This document shows, piece after piece, positions 21,681 to 32,829 of a DNA stretch of 64,000 nucleotides (position 1 is its first letter; every line of letters starts with the position of its first letter). Where the stretch lies: contig CM038467.1 in the NCBI GenBank assembly GCA_021464415.1, forward strand, positions 69,077,393-69,141,392, read 5' to 3'. Source of the DNA: Lonicera japonica. Lineage: Eukaryota > Streptophyta > Magnoliopsida > Dipsacales > Caprifoliaceae. The notes below the pieces were generated by a model. That model had not been told where the DNA came from and ran no database searches. It saw only the letters and a program-made list of their open reading frames with translations. Made by a program: the position numbers and the translations under genes.

Positions 21681-23932
21681 TTTCATTGGTTAAAGAATAT
21701 CACCTAGAGACCCGTGTAAATGAACAATTGTCATTAGGAGCACATTTATCAAAAAAATAGAAATTAATGTGAATGCCTTTTTGTGAACAATCACGTGAGT
21801 GATTTAAAAAGATTTTGAGTTTTGAGCCAATATCTGGGGATTTTTATAGTTGTCCATCGAACAAAAACATGTAAAATCCGAAAAAGGAGGAGAATTTCTT
21901 TCTTCTTATTTTTTATTTTTTATTTTTAACTTTTAATTATTCTTTTTAAAGACATAATGAAAAAAAAGAAAAAGAAATTAGAAGCTACGAGGGGAACATG
22001 GTTCATTGTCTACCCCGCAACACTAGCATCCGCACATTTGGTTCTCCTTGACAATCATCCATCTTAATTAACTTAGTCTAATTTGAATTTTGAACATAAT
22101 TTTTTTTTTTTACAAAATTTGATAAAAATGATCTTTATGATAAGTAAATCATTTACACAAAATTGCATAAGAATATTCAATTTAGAAATAAGTGAGATGA
22201 TTATCTAAAGTTTCAATAATGGAAAAGGAACATATGAATCAATTTTTTCTTACACTTAGTTTCAATTTACTGATAAATTTTTGTGAGAATGATGTACTCT
22301 GTATAAAGATCATATCCATCAAGTCTCGTGAAAAAAAATCATTTATTTATATCCAAAACGAGATTTTATTAAACAAAATTGAATAAAATAATGGATATTC
22401 AACATAATTTATTTATTTGTTTGTTTGTTTTGAAATTTCCACCCCACTATCACAAATATCCACCAAAATTGATTTAGGAGTGAGACTAGAGGGTATTCGA
22501 TGGAGTCTCTTAAATCTTAATAGACTTATTCAAACATAAAGATGTTTTTTTAATTGAACACATGGAAGTTAATTAAAATGTTGATGACAAAAGCATTAAA
22601 GGGAGAATGCAAAAATCTAAATGCATTTAGAAATAAATGAGGTTGGTGGTGCATCTAAATGTGCGTTGCAGGTGGTCTGAAAAGAAAAAAAGACAGAAAA
22701 TTTGAATGACATGATAAGACAAAAAAAAATACAATAGGAAAATCAGAAAACTATCAAAATTTAGTGTCATCATTAAATTTACCACCTTTCCATTTATGTA
22801 TTAATTAAGACTATTTTATTACCAAAAAGTTCAGCATGTTAAAGTTAACAAAATAAATACTATTAAAGTTTATTTCTTAACTTATCCGGTGGTATATAGC
22901 GTTATGTACCAAAGTTGAAATTCTGAAAATAATAATAATTATTATATACATCTTAATTACTAGATTGAGATAAAGCCCTTATTGTAATGCATTATATAAA
23001 GACTACATCTATTGTCAAGGTAATTATAACCAAAAAACTAATAGTTACTTTACTTTGGAAAATGTAAAATCAGAAACGACTTATCGATTGAAGCTTGTGG
23101 TAGTACAATGTCCTAAGTTGAAATTGTCCACTATAATAGAAGGTGATAGTCTACGTGAACAGACACCTCCCAGGATATAACAATTTAGAATTTTACGAGC
23201 AACTGTAGAGACCATATTGGGACTTTTAAAGTATTTCAAAGAAATATCAGGCAAAGTAAAATATGAATGAAATAATATTTCTCTGTGTATGTTTCTGTGA
23301 ATTAAACTACAAATATATAACTTAAAACATCTAATAGGAAGAAGGAGCGCTGAGATAAATGCATAGCCTCGTACAACGCGCAACAACCCAACGTCCCAGA
23401 AAAGACTTAATCAAATCTTACCTCACATTAATTAAAACTAATTAAATTAAATAAGATTTAAATAACAAATATACTTCAATTTTTATAAGAGCCAATGAGG
23501 CTTGATATAATAATCTTTCAAGCTAAATTCAAAGTCTTGGCCACTTGAGCTACTTACCCAATCTAATTACATTAAAAAAGATATGATATGCAGTAGGACA
23601 TAAGACATTGACAAGACTAATTACACACAAGTACCCTTTTTAAATTTATATTAAATTACTACGATGTTGTTTTAAATTGTAGCATTTCAATTCACATGGA
23701 GCATGTTGTCCGTTACAATAAAAGCAATAACATCTTTCCCATTTTAGGGGTCACAGTGTTATTCGATTTTTGAATTATTACCTTAAAAGCTTGAATTTCA
23801 TTTAAAACCAAAAGGTTTATTTAACTCCGTTTCAGCCCAAAATGATTTACTAAGTTACGTTTGGTCCAAACAAATTGCAACACTCTCTTGGTCCAATCCA
23901 AAAGGGGCAAGAGCCTTTTTATTTTTATTTAT
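21681..23932. other. AT-rich intergenic DNA
   Basis: No gene supported. About 23,070-23,400, read on the minus strand, resembles the transcribed part of an LTR (open, with CACAGAAACATACACAG and a TCCTGGGAGGTGTCTG block), but no LTR ends could be fixed. About 22,100-22,390 is imperfectly self-complementary. Confidence 0.4.
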
Positions 23933-24040
23933 TTAAAGTTCCATGCTAGGAGTGTCTGGGTTAGTTTCCGCACATCTCGACTAATTCTCTTCACGAAGGG
24001 TGCCAATAGTTAGCCACAAGAGATTTTGCATCTGTTGGGA
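23933..24040 (-). mobile_element. SINE-like fragment
   Basis: Matches the SINE at 20,271-20,456 and the copy at 19,735-19,890 in CCGCACATCTCGACTAATT, CTTCACGAAGGGTGCCAA and TAGCCACAAGAGATTTTGC. It stops where the element at 24,043 begins. Confidence 0.5.
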
Positions 24041-24042
24041 CA

Positions 24043-24690
24043 AGGGGTGTTTACGGTCCGGTTGATCGGACCATTGACCTCTAAGACGAACCGGACCGTT
24101 AAATTCGGTCTCTACTTTTTGGACCGAAGCGGATAATAGAGCAGACTAAAACCAGACCATTTTGAACAATCCGGTTTTAGTCGGTCCAACTAGCTTGGGC
24201 TTTTATGATGGGCCTAAATTTTTAATGGGTATGTTGTATAATTCAATAGACATATTTCAAAAAATGCGCCTATTTTTTGGACCGTATGATATATAACTTT
24301 GGTGGTGTAATTTATTCCATCATTCAATTAAGCATTCAAATCTATTTACCATTATTTTTTTAAAGTGCAAGCTATTCCATCTTCAATTTACATCTTTCTA
24401 TTCAAAATTTCAAGTAGAAGCCCAGAAAATAAGAACAATAATGCGATTCTTATTGCCAAAAACAAAAAATAAAAGGAACACTACTTTGAAACTGTTAAAA
24501 ATGAAAGATGTACATATATATATATATATTTAAATGTATATATATTCGGTATGGTTTGATTTTTTAAGGATAAAAATTGGCCAAGACTGAAGACCTAACC
24601 GTCGTATATGTAAAAATCGAAAAACCCCTATTTTTTGGTCCCATCCAGTCGGTCCGATTCGGTTTCTAAACATCTTTAACCAAGAATCAA
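24043..24690. mobile_element. Probable TIR element of the CGGTCCGGTT type
   Basis: The left end has GGTGTTTACGGTCCGGTT. The right end, on the other strand, has GATGTTTAGAAACCGAATCGG. Both are followed by inverted GGACCG-rich text, as in common plant non-autonomous DNA elements. The interior is AT-rich with a TA microsatellite. No target duplication assigned. Confidence 0.45.
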
Positions 24691-26250
24691 TCGAGGAAAC
24701 TAACTCACAATCAATCCCAATTTTTAAACTCATAGTGACTAGCTACTGAGACACTCTATTGTGGTTGAAATTCTTAAGTCTGAAGCATGAGCAATCCCAT
24801 CATAATTAAGCATGAGCTATCCCATAATCACTAGGGAAATAAGGTAGGAAAACATGTGATTGCATGCATGCACTTATTGTGTATATACTATTTATGAATG
24901 ATATAATTAGTTAAGAGTATGTAGTTCAAGTGGAAAAGGCTTGGCTACATTTTTTATTAAGGGTTTTTGATAGGGCCTTTGGACTCCTTGGAAATGTAGC
25001 CAAGAAGGCTTGAAGCAAGGACATCCAAACTATTTTTTCAAGTATCTCCCACTTGAACTACATACTCCAAACTAATTATGTCATTCAAAACTATATATAT
25101 ACAACATGAGATTCAATTAAATAGAATTCCTTTTTAATATAAATAAATCAAATGAACCCTACAAATAAGGAAGATAACACTAACTAGTATATATACAACA
25201 TAAAATTCAATTAAATAGAATTCCTTTTTAACATAAATAAATCAAATGATCCCTACAAATAATGAAGATAACATATGCAAGTGCTCATTCGGATCCAGAA
25301 GATCTTACATTCGAGTCAAACCTATAAGGTAAAGGAGATTTATTTATTATTATACTAAAAGGAAGAGATGTAAACTTTCATTTTAAAAAGGCAATATATA
25401 TATATATAAATGTATATATATTCGGTCTGATATTACTTTTTAAGGATAAAAATTGGCTAAGACTGAAGACCGGGCCAAACTACTTCGGTCCTCTAAAACA
25501 TGGACCTAACCATCATATATATCTAAATATTAAAAAAAATCCCTATTTTTTGGTCCGGTCTAGATGGTCTGATTCAAGCCCAATTTTCAAACTAAGGTAG
25601 GAAAACATGTGACTAGAGTATGTAGATCAAGCGGAGAAGTTTAGAAATTTACCTTGAATATCCTTAGTTTAAATCTTTTTGGCTACATTTATTATTAAGG
25701 GTTTTTGATAGGGCCTTTGAACTCCTTGGAAATGTAGCCAAGAAGGCTTGAACCAAGGACATCCAAGATAGTTTTTCAAGTCTCTCACACTTGAACTACA
25801 TATTCCAAACTAATTATGTCATTCAAAACTAGTATATATATAACAAAAAATTCGATTAAATAAAATTCCTTTTTAATATAAATAAATCAAACGATCCCTA
25901 CAAATAATGAAGATAACACATGCAAGTGCTCATTCGGATACATAAAATCTTACATTCGAGTCATATCTATAAGGTAAAGGAGGTTTCTTTATTATTATTG
26001 TAAAAGGAAGAGATCTAAACTTTCATTTTAAAAAAGCAACATATATACATATATGTAGAAAGTTTTATGTTATTGAATATGGTAGGCCAATTTAAATAAG
26101 GTCTGAGTTCGAATCTCATCTGGAACTGGGAGATTAGTAAAAAATAAAGAGAATTTTTTTGTGACTTAAAAAGATAAATGATTTAAACCTTCCACTTTTT
26201 CATTATTGTTTTTGTTGGACCAATGAATAAAACAATACTTGTACTTTCAC
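24500..26250. repeat. Imperfect tandem duplication, period 740-880 bp
   Basis: Landmarks recur in the same order: TTCGGT at 24,545 and 25,421, AAGGTAGGAAAACATGTGA at 24,841 and 25,594, GGCTACATT at 24,943 and 25,681, then TTTTTGATAGGGCCTTTG. The first unit contains its own 94-bp duplication (about 25,096 and 25,190, both TATATATACAACAT). The second unit ends in the same B-box-like block seen in copy A (GAGTTCGAATCTCATC near 26,106). No coding content. Confidence 0.7.
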
Positions 26251-26453
26251 ATTTTTCCATTTTCATTCATTTCTCCTTTATTTGCCTTCCTTCCGTTTCC
26301 TGCATTTTTGTCTTCCTCATAAAATATATATATTTTTTTTGGTGAATCCCCATAAAACATATTTTTTTTTTGTTACATGGAAACAAAAGAAAACAACTCA
26401 GAACCACGAGAGAAAGCTGCCCCTATCATGTCTGCTTTCAGGGCTTCAATAAT

Positions 26454-26845
26454 CTAAAAAGGTGGCATATTTTTTTCTCCTTGATTGATTCCCATTTTCG
26501 CTAGAATGTCCGCGCATCTATTCCCTTCTCTAAGGGTGTGAATTACCGTTGCTTCCATCTCATCCATCAGATTGCTGCTGTCTTGAATTAGCACTTTCTC
26601 CGGATGGTTGTTGATATCACATTGGTGAATGAGGTCTGTAGCTATGTCTGAATTGGTTTCAATGATAACTCCTTCCCAATTCCTTTCCTTGGCTAATTTT
26701 AGGCCACGTCTGATTCCCCAAAGCTCAGATGTGAGGGGCGAGGCGTACCTGATACGACCGCAGAACCCTTTAGTCCATCAACCTTGATCATCATGAGCAA
26801 GACCACCAAAGCTACCCCAACCGCGGTCCATCGAGAGTTGTGTGC
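26454..26845 (-). pseudogene. LINE RNase H domain fragment
   Basis: Minus-strand reading gives an RVT_3-type RNase H as found at the end of plant LINE ORF2 or in related host proteins. Motifs include SELWGIRRGLKLAKERNWEG, IIETNSDIATDLI and, near the end, HTLREGNRCADILAKMG, terminating at a TAG (26,454-26,456). An in-frame stop interrupts it near its N-terminal end, between Asp-Gln-Gly and Trp-Thr-Lys. No reverse transcriptase lies upstream, so this is a truncated remnant. Confidence 0.75.
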
Positions 26846-27543
26846 TATTTTTAAAGTGTGCTATTTTGGCTAATAACTTCAAAAGTTGATTAGATAGACA
26901 AGTTTATTCAAAAAGTTGTCTATTTAGGTAAAAAAAACTACAAGAGTTGTGCGTGTCATAAATTTTACTATTATTTTTTTATTTAAATATATATTTCCAA
27001 GTATTTGGTCAATTTTTGCGTATTACGATTAATTTATTTTCGTGGCAATAATCAGCTGCTAACAACCAGATAGTTTTATAGTTTGCAGAACAACTCTTAT
27101 TTTAATGTGCTACCACTAGACCACTTGTTAATGATTTTATTATTATAATTATTATAAAAATTCATTTAATATCCTCATCCCTGGTTGGGATATTTATAAT
27201 CTTGTAACAAGTTATTTATTATGATGTTTCACTACGCATGTTTCTTTTTTATTGATCCAACCAGTTTAAATTGTACCATTTTTATGCTTAAGTTAAAAAT
27301 TTATTATTATTTATATTTGGCACGGATATTATCTACTCTATTAATGCATTTTCTAATTTCTAAAAGATTTAGTTTAAATACAAAAAAAAATTTTGAAAAT
27401 ATTAAGTTAAAAACAAAAGGCCCTTGAAAAAAGGACAATAACGTGTTTATTCACCGGGTAAGAAAAGAACTACCATGACACGTGTTATATATCCATTGAG
27501 CAAGAACGAGATTTAATAGGTTAAATAAAAGGTACAATGATAT
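26846..27543. other. AT-rich DNA with a SINE-like remnant
   Basis: About 26,990-27,135 on the minus strand carries an A-box-like GTGGTCTAGTGGTAGCAC and the block ATCAGCTGCTAACAACC, probably another SINE relic. About 27,450-27,543 is related to the tandem units at 28,430-28,800. Nothing else recognised. Confidence 0.45.
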
Positions 27544-27552
27544 GTATTATTC

Positions 27553-28420
27553 GAGTATTTAACCCATTTGAAACTTTAACTATTACACTTTATCAATGTG
27601 GAACTTAAACAATTTTTTGTTTCAAATTGAAACTTAAACTACGAAAAAGTGTCAATTTGGAACTTCCGTCAAGATCCGTTAAATAACTTAACGGATGAGG
27701 TTCCAAATTGAAACTTCTTCAAAACTTTTGCTTTCTCTCATTTTTCTTCCATCCAACTTCGTCCGTGGGAATTTAGTTCGAGACTTAAATGAATGAATTT
27801 TTTCACGAAACTTGGTGGAGATTGTTTTTACAATGAGTAGATTAATTTAAAAAAAATCATTAAAAAATTCAAACCGTAAGTGCACTAAAATGTTATATAT
27901 TATGTAAAAAGAATTGATATTTTGAAGGCTACTAACTATGTATATTATTTCTTTTATTATAAAACCATATTTTCCGGAATTGAACTTGCTTGGCATTGTT
28001 TAGTTGTATGGTTATGGAATCTAACTTGTTTAAGATGTTTTAATGCATGTATTGAACAATTTTCAAGTCTGTTCGCCAATAATTGGCAGTTCCTTGTGAA
28101 TCAAAATGTATTTTTTTTTTCACAAGCATTAGAAGGATACACATGGTGGTTGGATAAGGGGGGAAGGGGAAGAGAAACAGAGTTTTCGAGGTTCAAACCT
28201 AAGCATGGGGTGGGAAAACCCACCAATTTTTCCACTATGTTAGCACCCCATGTGTGTGAATCTTGTTTTATCTGTAAATTTAGTTCCCCGTAATGCTATT
28301 TATTTACTAAAAAGGGATAATTTCAATGTTAGGTTAAGATATTTTTGGGGAAAAAATGATTTTTTTAAGTTCCACATTGAAAAAATGTAATAGTTAAGGT
28401 TCCAAATGGGTTAAATACTC
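27553..28420. mobile_element. Mutator-like non-autonomous element with 9-bp target duplication
   Basis: 868 bp. The inverted ends GAGTATTTAACCCATTTG (left) and the same phrase read from the right continue for about 65 bp with few changes (AACTTTAACTATTACA, TCAATGTGGAACTTAAA). The 9-bp direct repeat GTATTATTC flanks both sides exactly (27,544-27,552 and 28,421-28,429). These are hallmarks of Mutator-superfamily transposition. The interior has no transposase. The 123-codon frame at 27,922-28,293 shows no recognisable domain. Confidence 0.82.
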
Positions 28421-28429
28421 GTATTATTC

Positions 28430-28800
28430 ACTGGGCATGAAAGAGATCCGATAGGTTAAAAAAAGTATCAATGACAATTTTTATGAGATATAGATACATT
28501 TTTATTCTCAACTTGCTTTTTGGATACTATTTTTTTATTATTAATTGTATTGCTGATTTTAGAGTTATCCTCACTCTCGTGAGAGTAAAAATTTAATCGG
28601 ATAGTAAATTTATATGTATTACTCAGTAGGTAAGAAAGAGATCCGATAGGTTAAAAAAAGTAACAATGACAATTATTATGAAATATTGATGCATTTTTAT
28701 TCTCACCTTAATTGCTTTTTGGATACTAATTTTTTTATTAATTGAGGTGTTGATTTTAGAGTAATCCACAATCGTGAGAGTAAAAATGTGGTCGTACAGT
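28430..28800. repeat. Two-copy tandem repeat of about 185 bp
   Basis: About 28,430-28,615 and 28,620-28,800 are direct copies, sharing AAGAGATCCGATAGGTTAAA, GCTTTTTGGATACTA and GTGAGAGTAAAAAT. A third, more diverged piece at about 27,450-27,543 lies on the other side of the Mutator-like element, so the element jumped into this array. Confidence 0.72.
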
Positions 28801-30708
28801 GAATTTATAAATTTACTACTTTACAAAGATAAGTTTAATCATTTAAAATTCTTGTGATGTTGACAACTACTGGGAGGACGTACTGTCGGATTGGGTATAA
28901 AAGCCATCAGAGGAACCTACCCTCACCAACAAAAATCTTATTCTCTTTACCCTTTACCATTATTGCCAACTCTATCGATTTGGGTCGATTATGTCTTCTT
29001 TGGGTTGATCAGATTTACACCACCCATAGGTTGAAGGATATATTGAGATTAATTCCTTCATTTTCGTTTTTTACATGGAATTTTTTTCTTTAGGTGGTGA
29101 TGAAATTTTTTTTTCCACAAAACATAAAGAAAGGGATGGAGTTATCTCAACACATTCCTCAACTTATTTTCCATCTTATCAACTAAATTAATTGTTTTTC
29201 TTTTCATTTTTCATGTTGATATTAAATAGAGCCTAAATTATTTTCTATATTTATTTAGAATATATATTTTTTTTATTTTTGTTTCGAGAGAAAAATCTGG
29301 GAATTGAATTAGATTGGACCAAATGACTCAAATTATGAGTGATCTGAGTGAACTCACAACCTTAATCTCTATTTTAAATAATTTAATGTATACATTTTTA
29401 GGGTATGTTTGATAACAATATATATATATATATATAAAGGCAATTGATTTTTGTAAGAAGTTGAAAAATAAGTTGAAACATGTGATGAGATGTCTTGTTA
29501 TTTTTTTATTTTTTCTATGAAAAGATTTTTTTTGGTGGTTAAAAAAAATTCTACAAAAAATTATGAGAAATGGAAGACATTTACTCGTAAAATGAGCATG
29601 AGATGAAAAGTATCTCATCATATCTCAACTTTCTATACTCAAGTATTTTTATTTTTCTTTTTCATATTTTTATCAAACAGATAATTAAATTTTAATCTTT
29701 CTAGCTCCACAACAATTAACACATTGGGATGAATGCCAATAATCTAGTGTCATATTGACATCTTTTTTATCTTTATAATAAAGAGGTAATGGGTTTGGTT
29801 CTCGTCAATGAGGTATTGACTCTTGTAAATAACGTCAGTTATTGTTATTTAACACGTTAGCACAATTTAAAGTCCACTTATACATTCTAATAACAAAAAT
29901 GCACTCGCATTCATGCTTCATCACACAGATCTAATTTAAAATAGTGGTCAGATTTATTATTATTTATTAAATGGTTCTAAGTTTGAACCTTGTTAATATA
30001 TTTTTCATATAGTATATATAAACAAGAAAATGATCAAAAGAGAATCAATTTTATTTTATTTTATTTTTAAACGCGGACCAATCATTTTGAGGGTGTAAAT
30101 TAAAATAATGAAATTTAGTGAAAATGATCTCCATGATTAGTAGTAGATCATCTCCACAAAATTTCATCAAAAAATTCAACCGGAAAGTAGACTAGTTAAA
30201 TATTTAAAATTTTGTGCATGTACATCAATTTTTTTAGTTAACCTGCTTCCCGGTTGAATTTCTTGATTAAATTTAATGGAAAGAATCTACTAATCATGGA
30301 AATCATATATCTTCGCAAAGTTTGATCAAAAAATTAATTTATTTACCCCCTCAAAATATTTGATCCACATTTAAAAACAAAAAAAAAAATTGATCTTTTT
30401 AGATTACCTTTCGCTATATAAACATGCACATATATCGATCAGTTAACATTTTAACACACAATACATACTATGACATTAAAGCCCGTTAATATTTTACGTA
30501 CACACATACTAGTGTAATTAATTTAGGGAGAGCTTTCTAACACTTACGCCCCCGAAACTTAAACGAAACTTCAAATGCAGGAAATTTTTAAAGGAAAGAA
30601 AACGTAGGCTGTCTGGTTTTGGTGAGAGATTGACCACAGAATGTGTCAAAACTTGAACCAGAAATCATGCACGGCAACACATTAACAAGAATTAAAAAGG
30701 ATAGAGAA
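28801..30708. other. AT-rich intergenic DNA with two probable MITEs
   Basis: About 29,398-29,690 has inverted ends GTATGTTTGATAAC and (other strand) ATCTGTTTGATAAAA and is AT-rich. About 30,035-30,405 is a nearly full-length imperfect palindrome (AATTGATC arms; TTTTGAGGGTGTAAATTAA against TTAATTTATTTACCCCCTCAAAA; central GGTTGAATTTCTTGAT arms), a foldback-type MITE. No gene supported before the minus-strand gene that ends at 30,709. Confidence 0.5.
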
Positions 30709-32829
30709 TTAACTTGCTGCTTGAACTTCTATCAAAACTCGAACCAGCGTTTCCAATGCCCTTGCAGTTGCATCCTTCTCATCTGACCCGCTTGCACTTG
30801 CATCATTCCCCCCAGGTGATATTGCAGATTTAAAAAGTGACCGCAGAAAATTAGTTGGACTTTCTTCAATCAATCCGTGGATGAGAAGAAAAAGCCAGAC
30901 TTGACTGATAAACTCTCCCCCTCGCATAAGTTCCCGGAGATGTGTTTCGTACTTGCATTCAGCAGCTGCGTGGCACAACATCTCAGCCCACACTTGGCTC
31001 ATCATCTCCCACTTTCTACCCTCATACTTGTCGCTCGTTAAAGTAGCAGCAAGCTCACGAGCGTCAATTGGGATCCTTCCATATTCCAGCGAACCCATAT
31101 TACTGTTTATACCATATTTACTCGTGCAAACCTGAGGTTCATAGTTTAAAATGACCCTGCAAAATAGCTTGGAATAAAAATCATTACCTCGGGACGAGCC
31201 ATGCTTTCTGACCATTTCTTCTATCATTTGGGCGTAACAACCAATTATAGCACTAAGATCGCAAGGTTCAACATTGACGCCCAACATATGAGGGCGGCTG
31301 ACTAGTAGGTACATCATATAATCCGACATCAATTTGGCTCCTACACGTGACGTCGACCGTTGTTCGTCGTCTGTTTCATAATAGCAATAACTTGTAGCAA
31401 GATGCCATATCACTATACTTATATCGAAACTTCTTCCATCTATGCACCAAATACGATCTTTCGGATTACAACGATGCCTACGTAATGCATCTTTTCCTCT
31501 CTCTGTAGGATACAGATGCAAGTAATCCCACCTGCTGAATGCTTCAAGTTGGCGCTTTACCTCTTCCCTTATTAGCTTTTTAACACTTTCAAAGTTGTCC
31601 ACGTTCCTCCGACAAGTAAATGCCTTCAACTTTTCGTACAGGCTGAATCGCTTTGAGATCCAGTAAATAATAGCTTGCTTCTCATTGTAAAGTGATACAC
31701 TAAACAAACAAAGGGTTGGGAGCGAATTTGCCCATCTTTTCCCACGCCTGAATAATTTGCGGGCTAGGAATAGCAAGATGTATTTCCAAAAAGGGTTCTT
31801 GCAATGCTTACTCATCCAAATTAGTACCCACTCCGAGCAAATCATTAGTGTAAGTGCGTAAACTTCAAGAACAACAGCTCCGACTAGTAAGATGTAGGTA
31901 ATGCAGACGTCCGCATCTGAGTAATCATGACTACCAAACGTTGAGAATCCTACCAACGCTGTCACTACGCAAATAAAACTGACCAAGCGAAGAATGCAAC
32001 CACTCTTGGTATAAATGTTATTTGCCTTTGTGTAGAGCATGTCATACAAAAACCCTAATTGAATCTCAAAGATTTTGAAGGCAGATTTTCCTCGGTCATC
32101 TTCCCATATCATCTTGGTTATCTCAGATGGCGTAACCCCATAATCAATAGAATTAGAACCTGTAAGGCAAGGGTCCAAGGCTTGTAACCAAATATAGCTC
32201 AAAGCCAACATCTTCACCTCTGAGTCAACGTTTGGACCGAGATCAACAAGTATATTCTTAGCATCACAAAATTGAATTGGTAATCGGGGCCGTGGGAACA
32301 CATTATCAGCACGCCAGAGAACCCAACTCCTCTCACCATACTTGGCAATCCCGGCAACAAATAGTGGAAATGCTAAACTGGCGATCCACTGAAGATCCCC
32401 CGTCCAGAACCTGAGAAAGACGTATAGGGCAAGACCCACGTTGAGAAGAAGACCAAGTACGTGCCTTAAATACAATCGAATATCTTCAACCGAGTAGGCA
32501 GTTATGGTATCAGGGCCACCAAGGTGAAGTAACAGCAGTGGCGCCCACAACGCCTTGAACTGAACAATGTCGTTGCTAGCGGTGGACGCAGGGGTACAGG
32601 AATCTATGTTGTTAGCGACGTCTGATAGCTTGCCTAGACAAAACATTGCCACCGAATCTGCTATCATGTACATAGACCAAACCACAATTTGGATCCAAGT
32701 TCGTCGAATATACTTTCGACGGGCACCAAAGAGGATCAAGATTATTTGTACGGTTAGGCTCACTAAAACCATCGCCCGGATATCCCATTCTTCCCACAGT
32801 CTCTGTATCCTTTCTGAGATAATTCTCAT
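30709..32829 (-). CDS. DUF4220/DUF594 multi-pass membrane protein
   Basis: Single-exon gene of 706 residues from ATG at 32,827-32,829. A longer frame starts with TTG at 32,841, which I do not use. The N-terminal third has several hydrophobic segments (around residues 15-35, 45-65, 95-110, 125-150) and the family motif LLLHLGGPDTITAYSVEDIR near residue 100. This is followed by more membrane segments to about residue 390 and then a soluble C-terminal domain ending in the DUF594 region with WAEMLCHAAAECKYETHLRE and GGEFISQVW. These proteins form large families in plants. Their biochemical role is not established, and some members are linked to stress responses. The gene is intact and full length, and no neighbour suggests a pathway. 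Confidence 0.9.
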   Translation of the reverse strand: MRIISERIQRLWEEWDIRAMVLVSLTVQIILILFGARRKYIRRTWIQIVVWSMYMIADSVAMFCLGKLSDVANNIDSCTPASTASNDIVQFKALWAPLLLLHLGGPDTITAYSVEDIRLYLRHVLGLLLNVGLALYVFLRFWTGDLQWIASLAFPLFVAGIAKYGERSWVLWRADNVFPRPRLPIQFCDAKNILVDLGPNVDSEVKMLALSYIWLQALDPCLTGSNSIDYGVTPSEITKMIWEDDRGKSAFKIFEIQLGFLYDMLYTKANNIYTKSGCILRLVSFICVVTALVGFSTFGSHDYSDADVCITYILLVGAVVLEVYALTLMICSEWVLIWMSKHCKNPFWKYILLFLARKLFRRGKRWANSLPTLCLFSVSLYNEKQAIIYWISKRFSLYEKLKAFTCRRNVDNFESVKKLIREEVKRQLEAFSRWDYLHLYPTERGKDALRRHRCNPKDRIWCIDGRSFDISIVIWHLATSYCYYETDDEQRSTSRVGAKLMSDYMMYLLVSRPHMLGVNVEPCDLSAIIGCYAQMIEEMVRKHGSSRGNDFYSKLFCRVILNYEPQVCTSKYGINSNMGSLEYGRIPIDARELAATLTSDKYEGRKWEMMSQVWAEMLCHAAAECKYETHLRELMRGGEFISQVWLFLLIHGLIEESPTNFLRSLFKSAISPGGNDASASGSDEKDATARALETLVRVLIEVQAAS

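Noticed and set aside
27922..28293. 123-codon protein
   Set aside because: Lies wholly inside the non-autonomous element 27,553-28,420, with no domain and no codon pattern that I can see.
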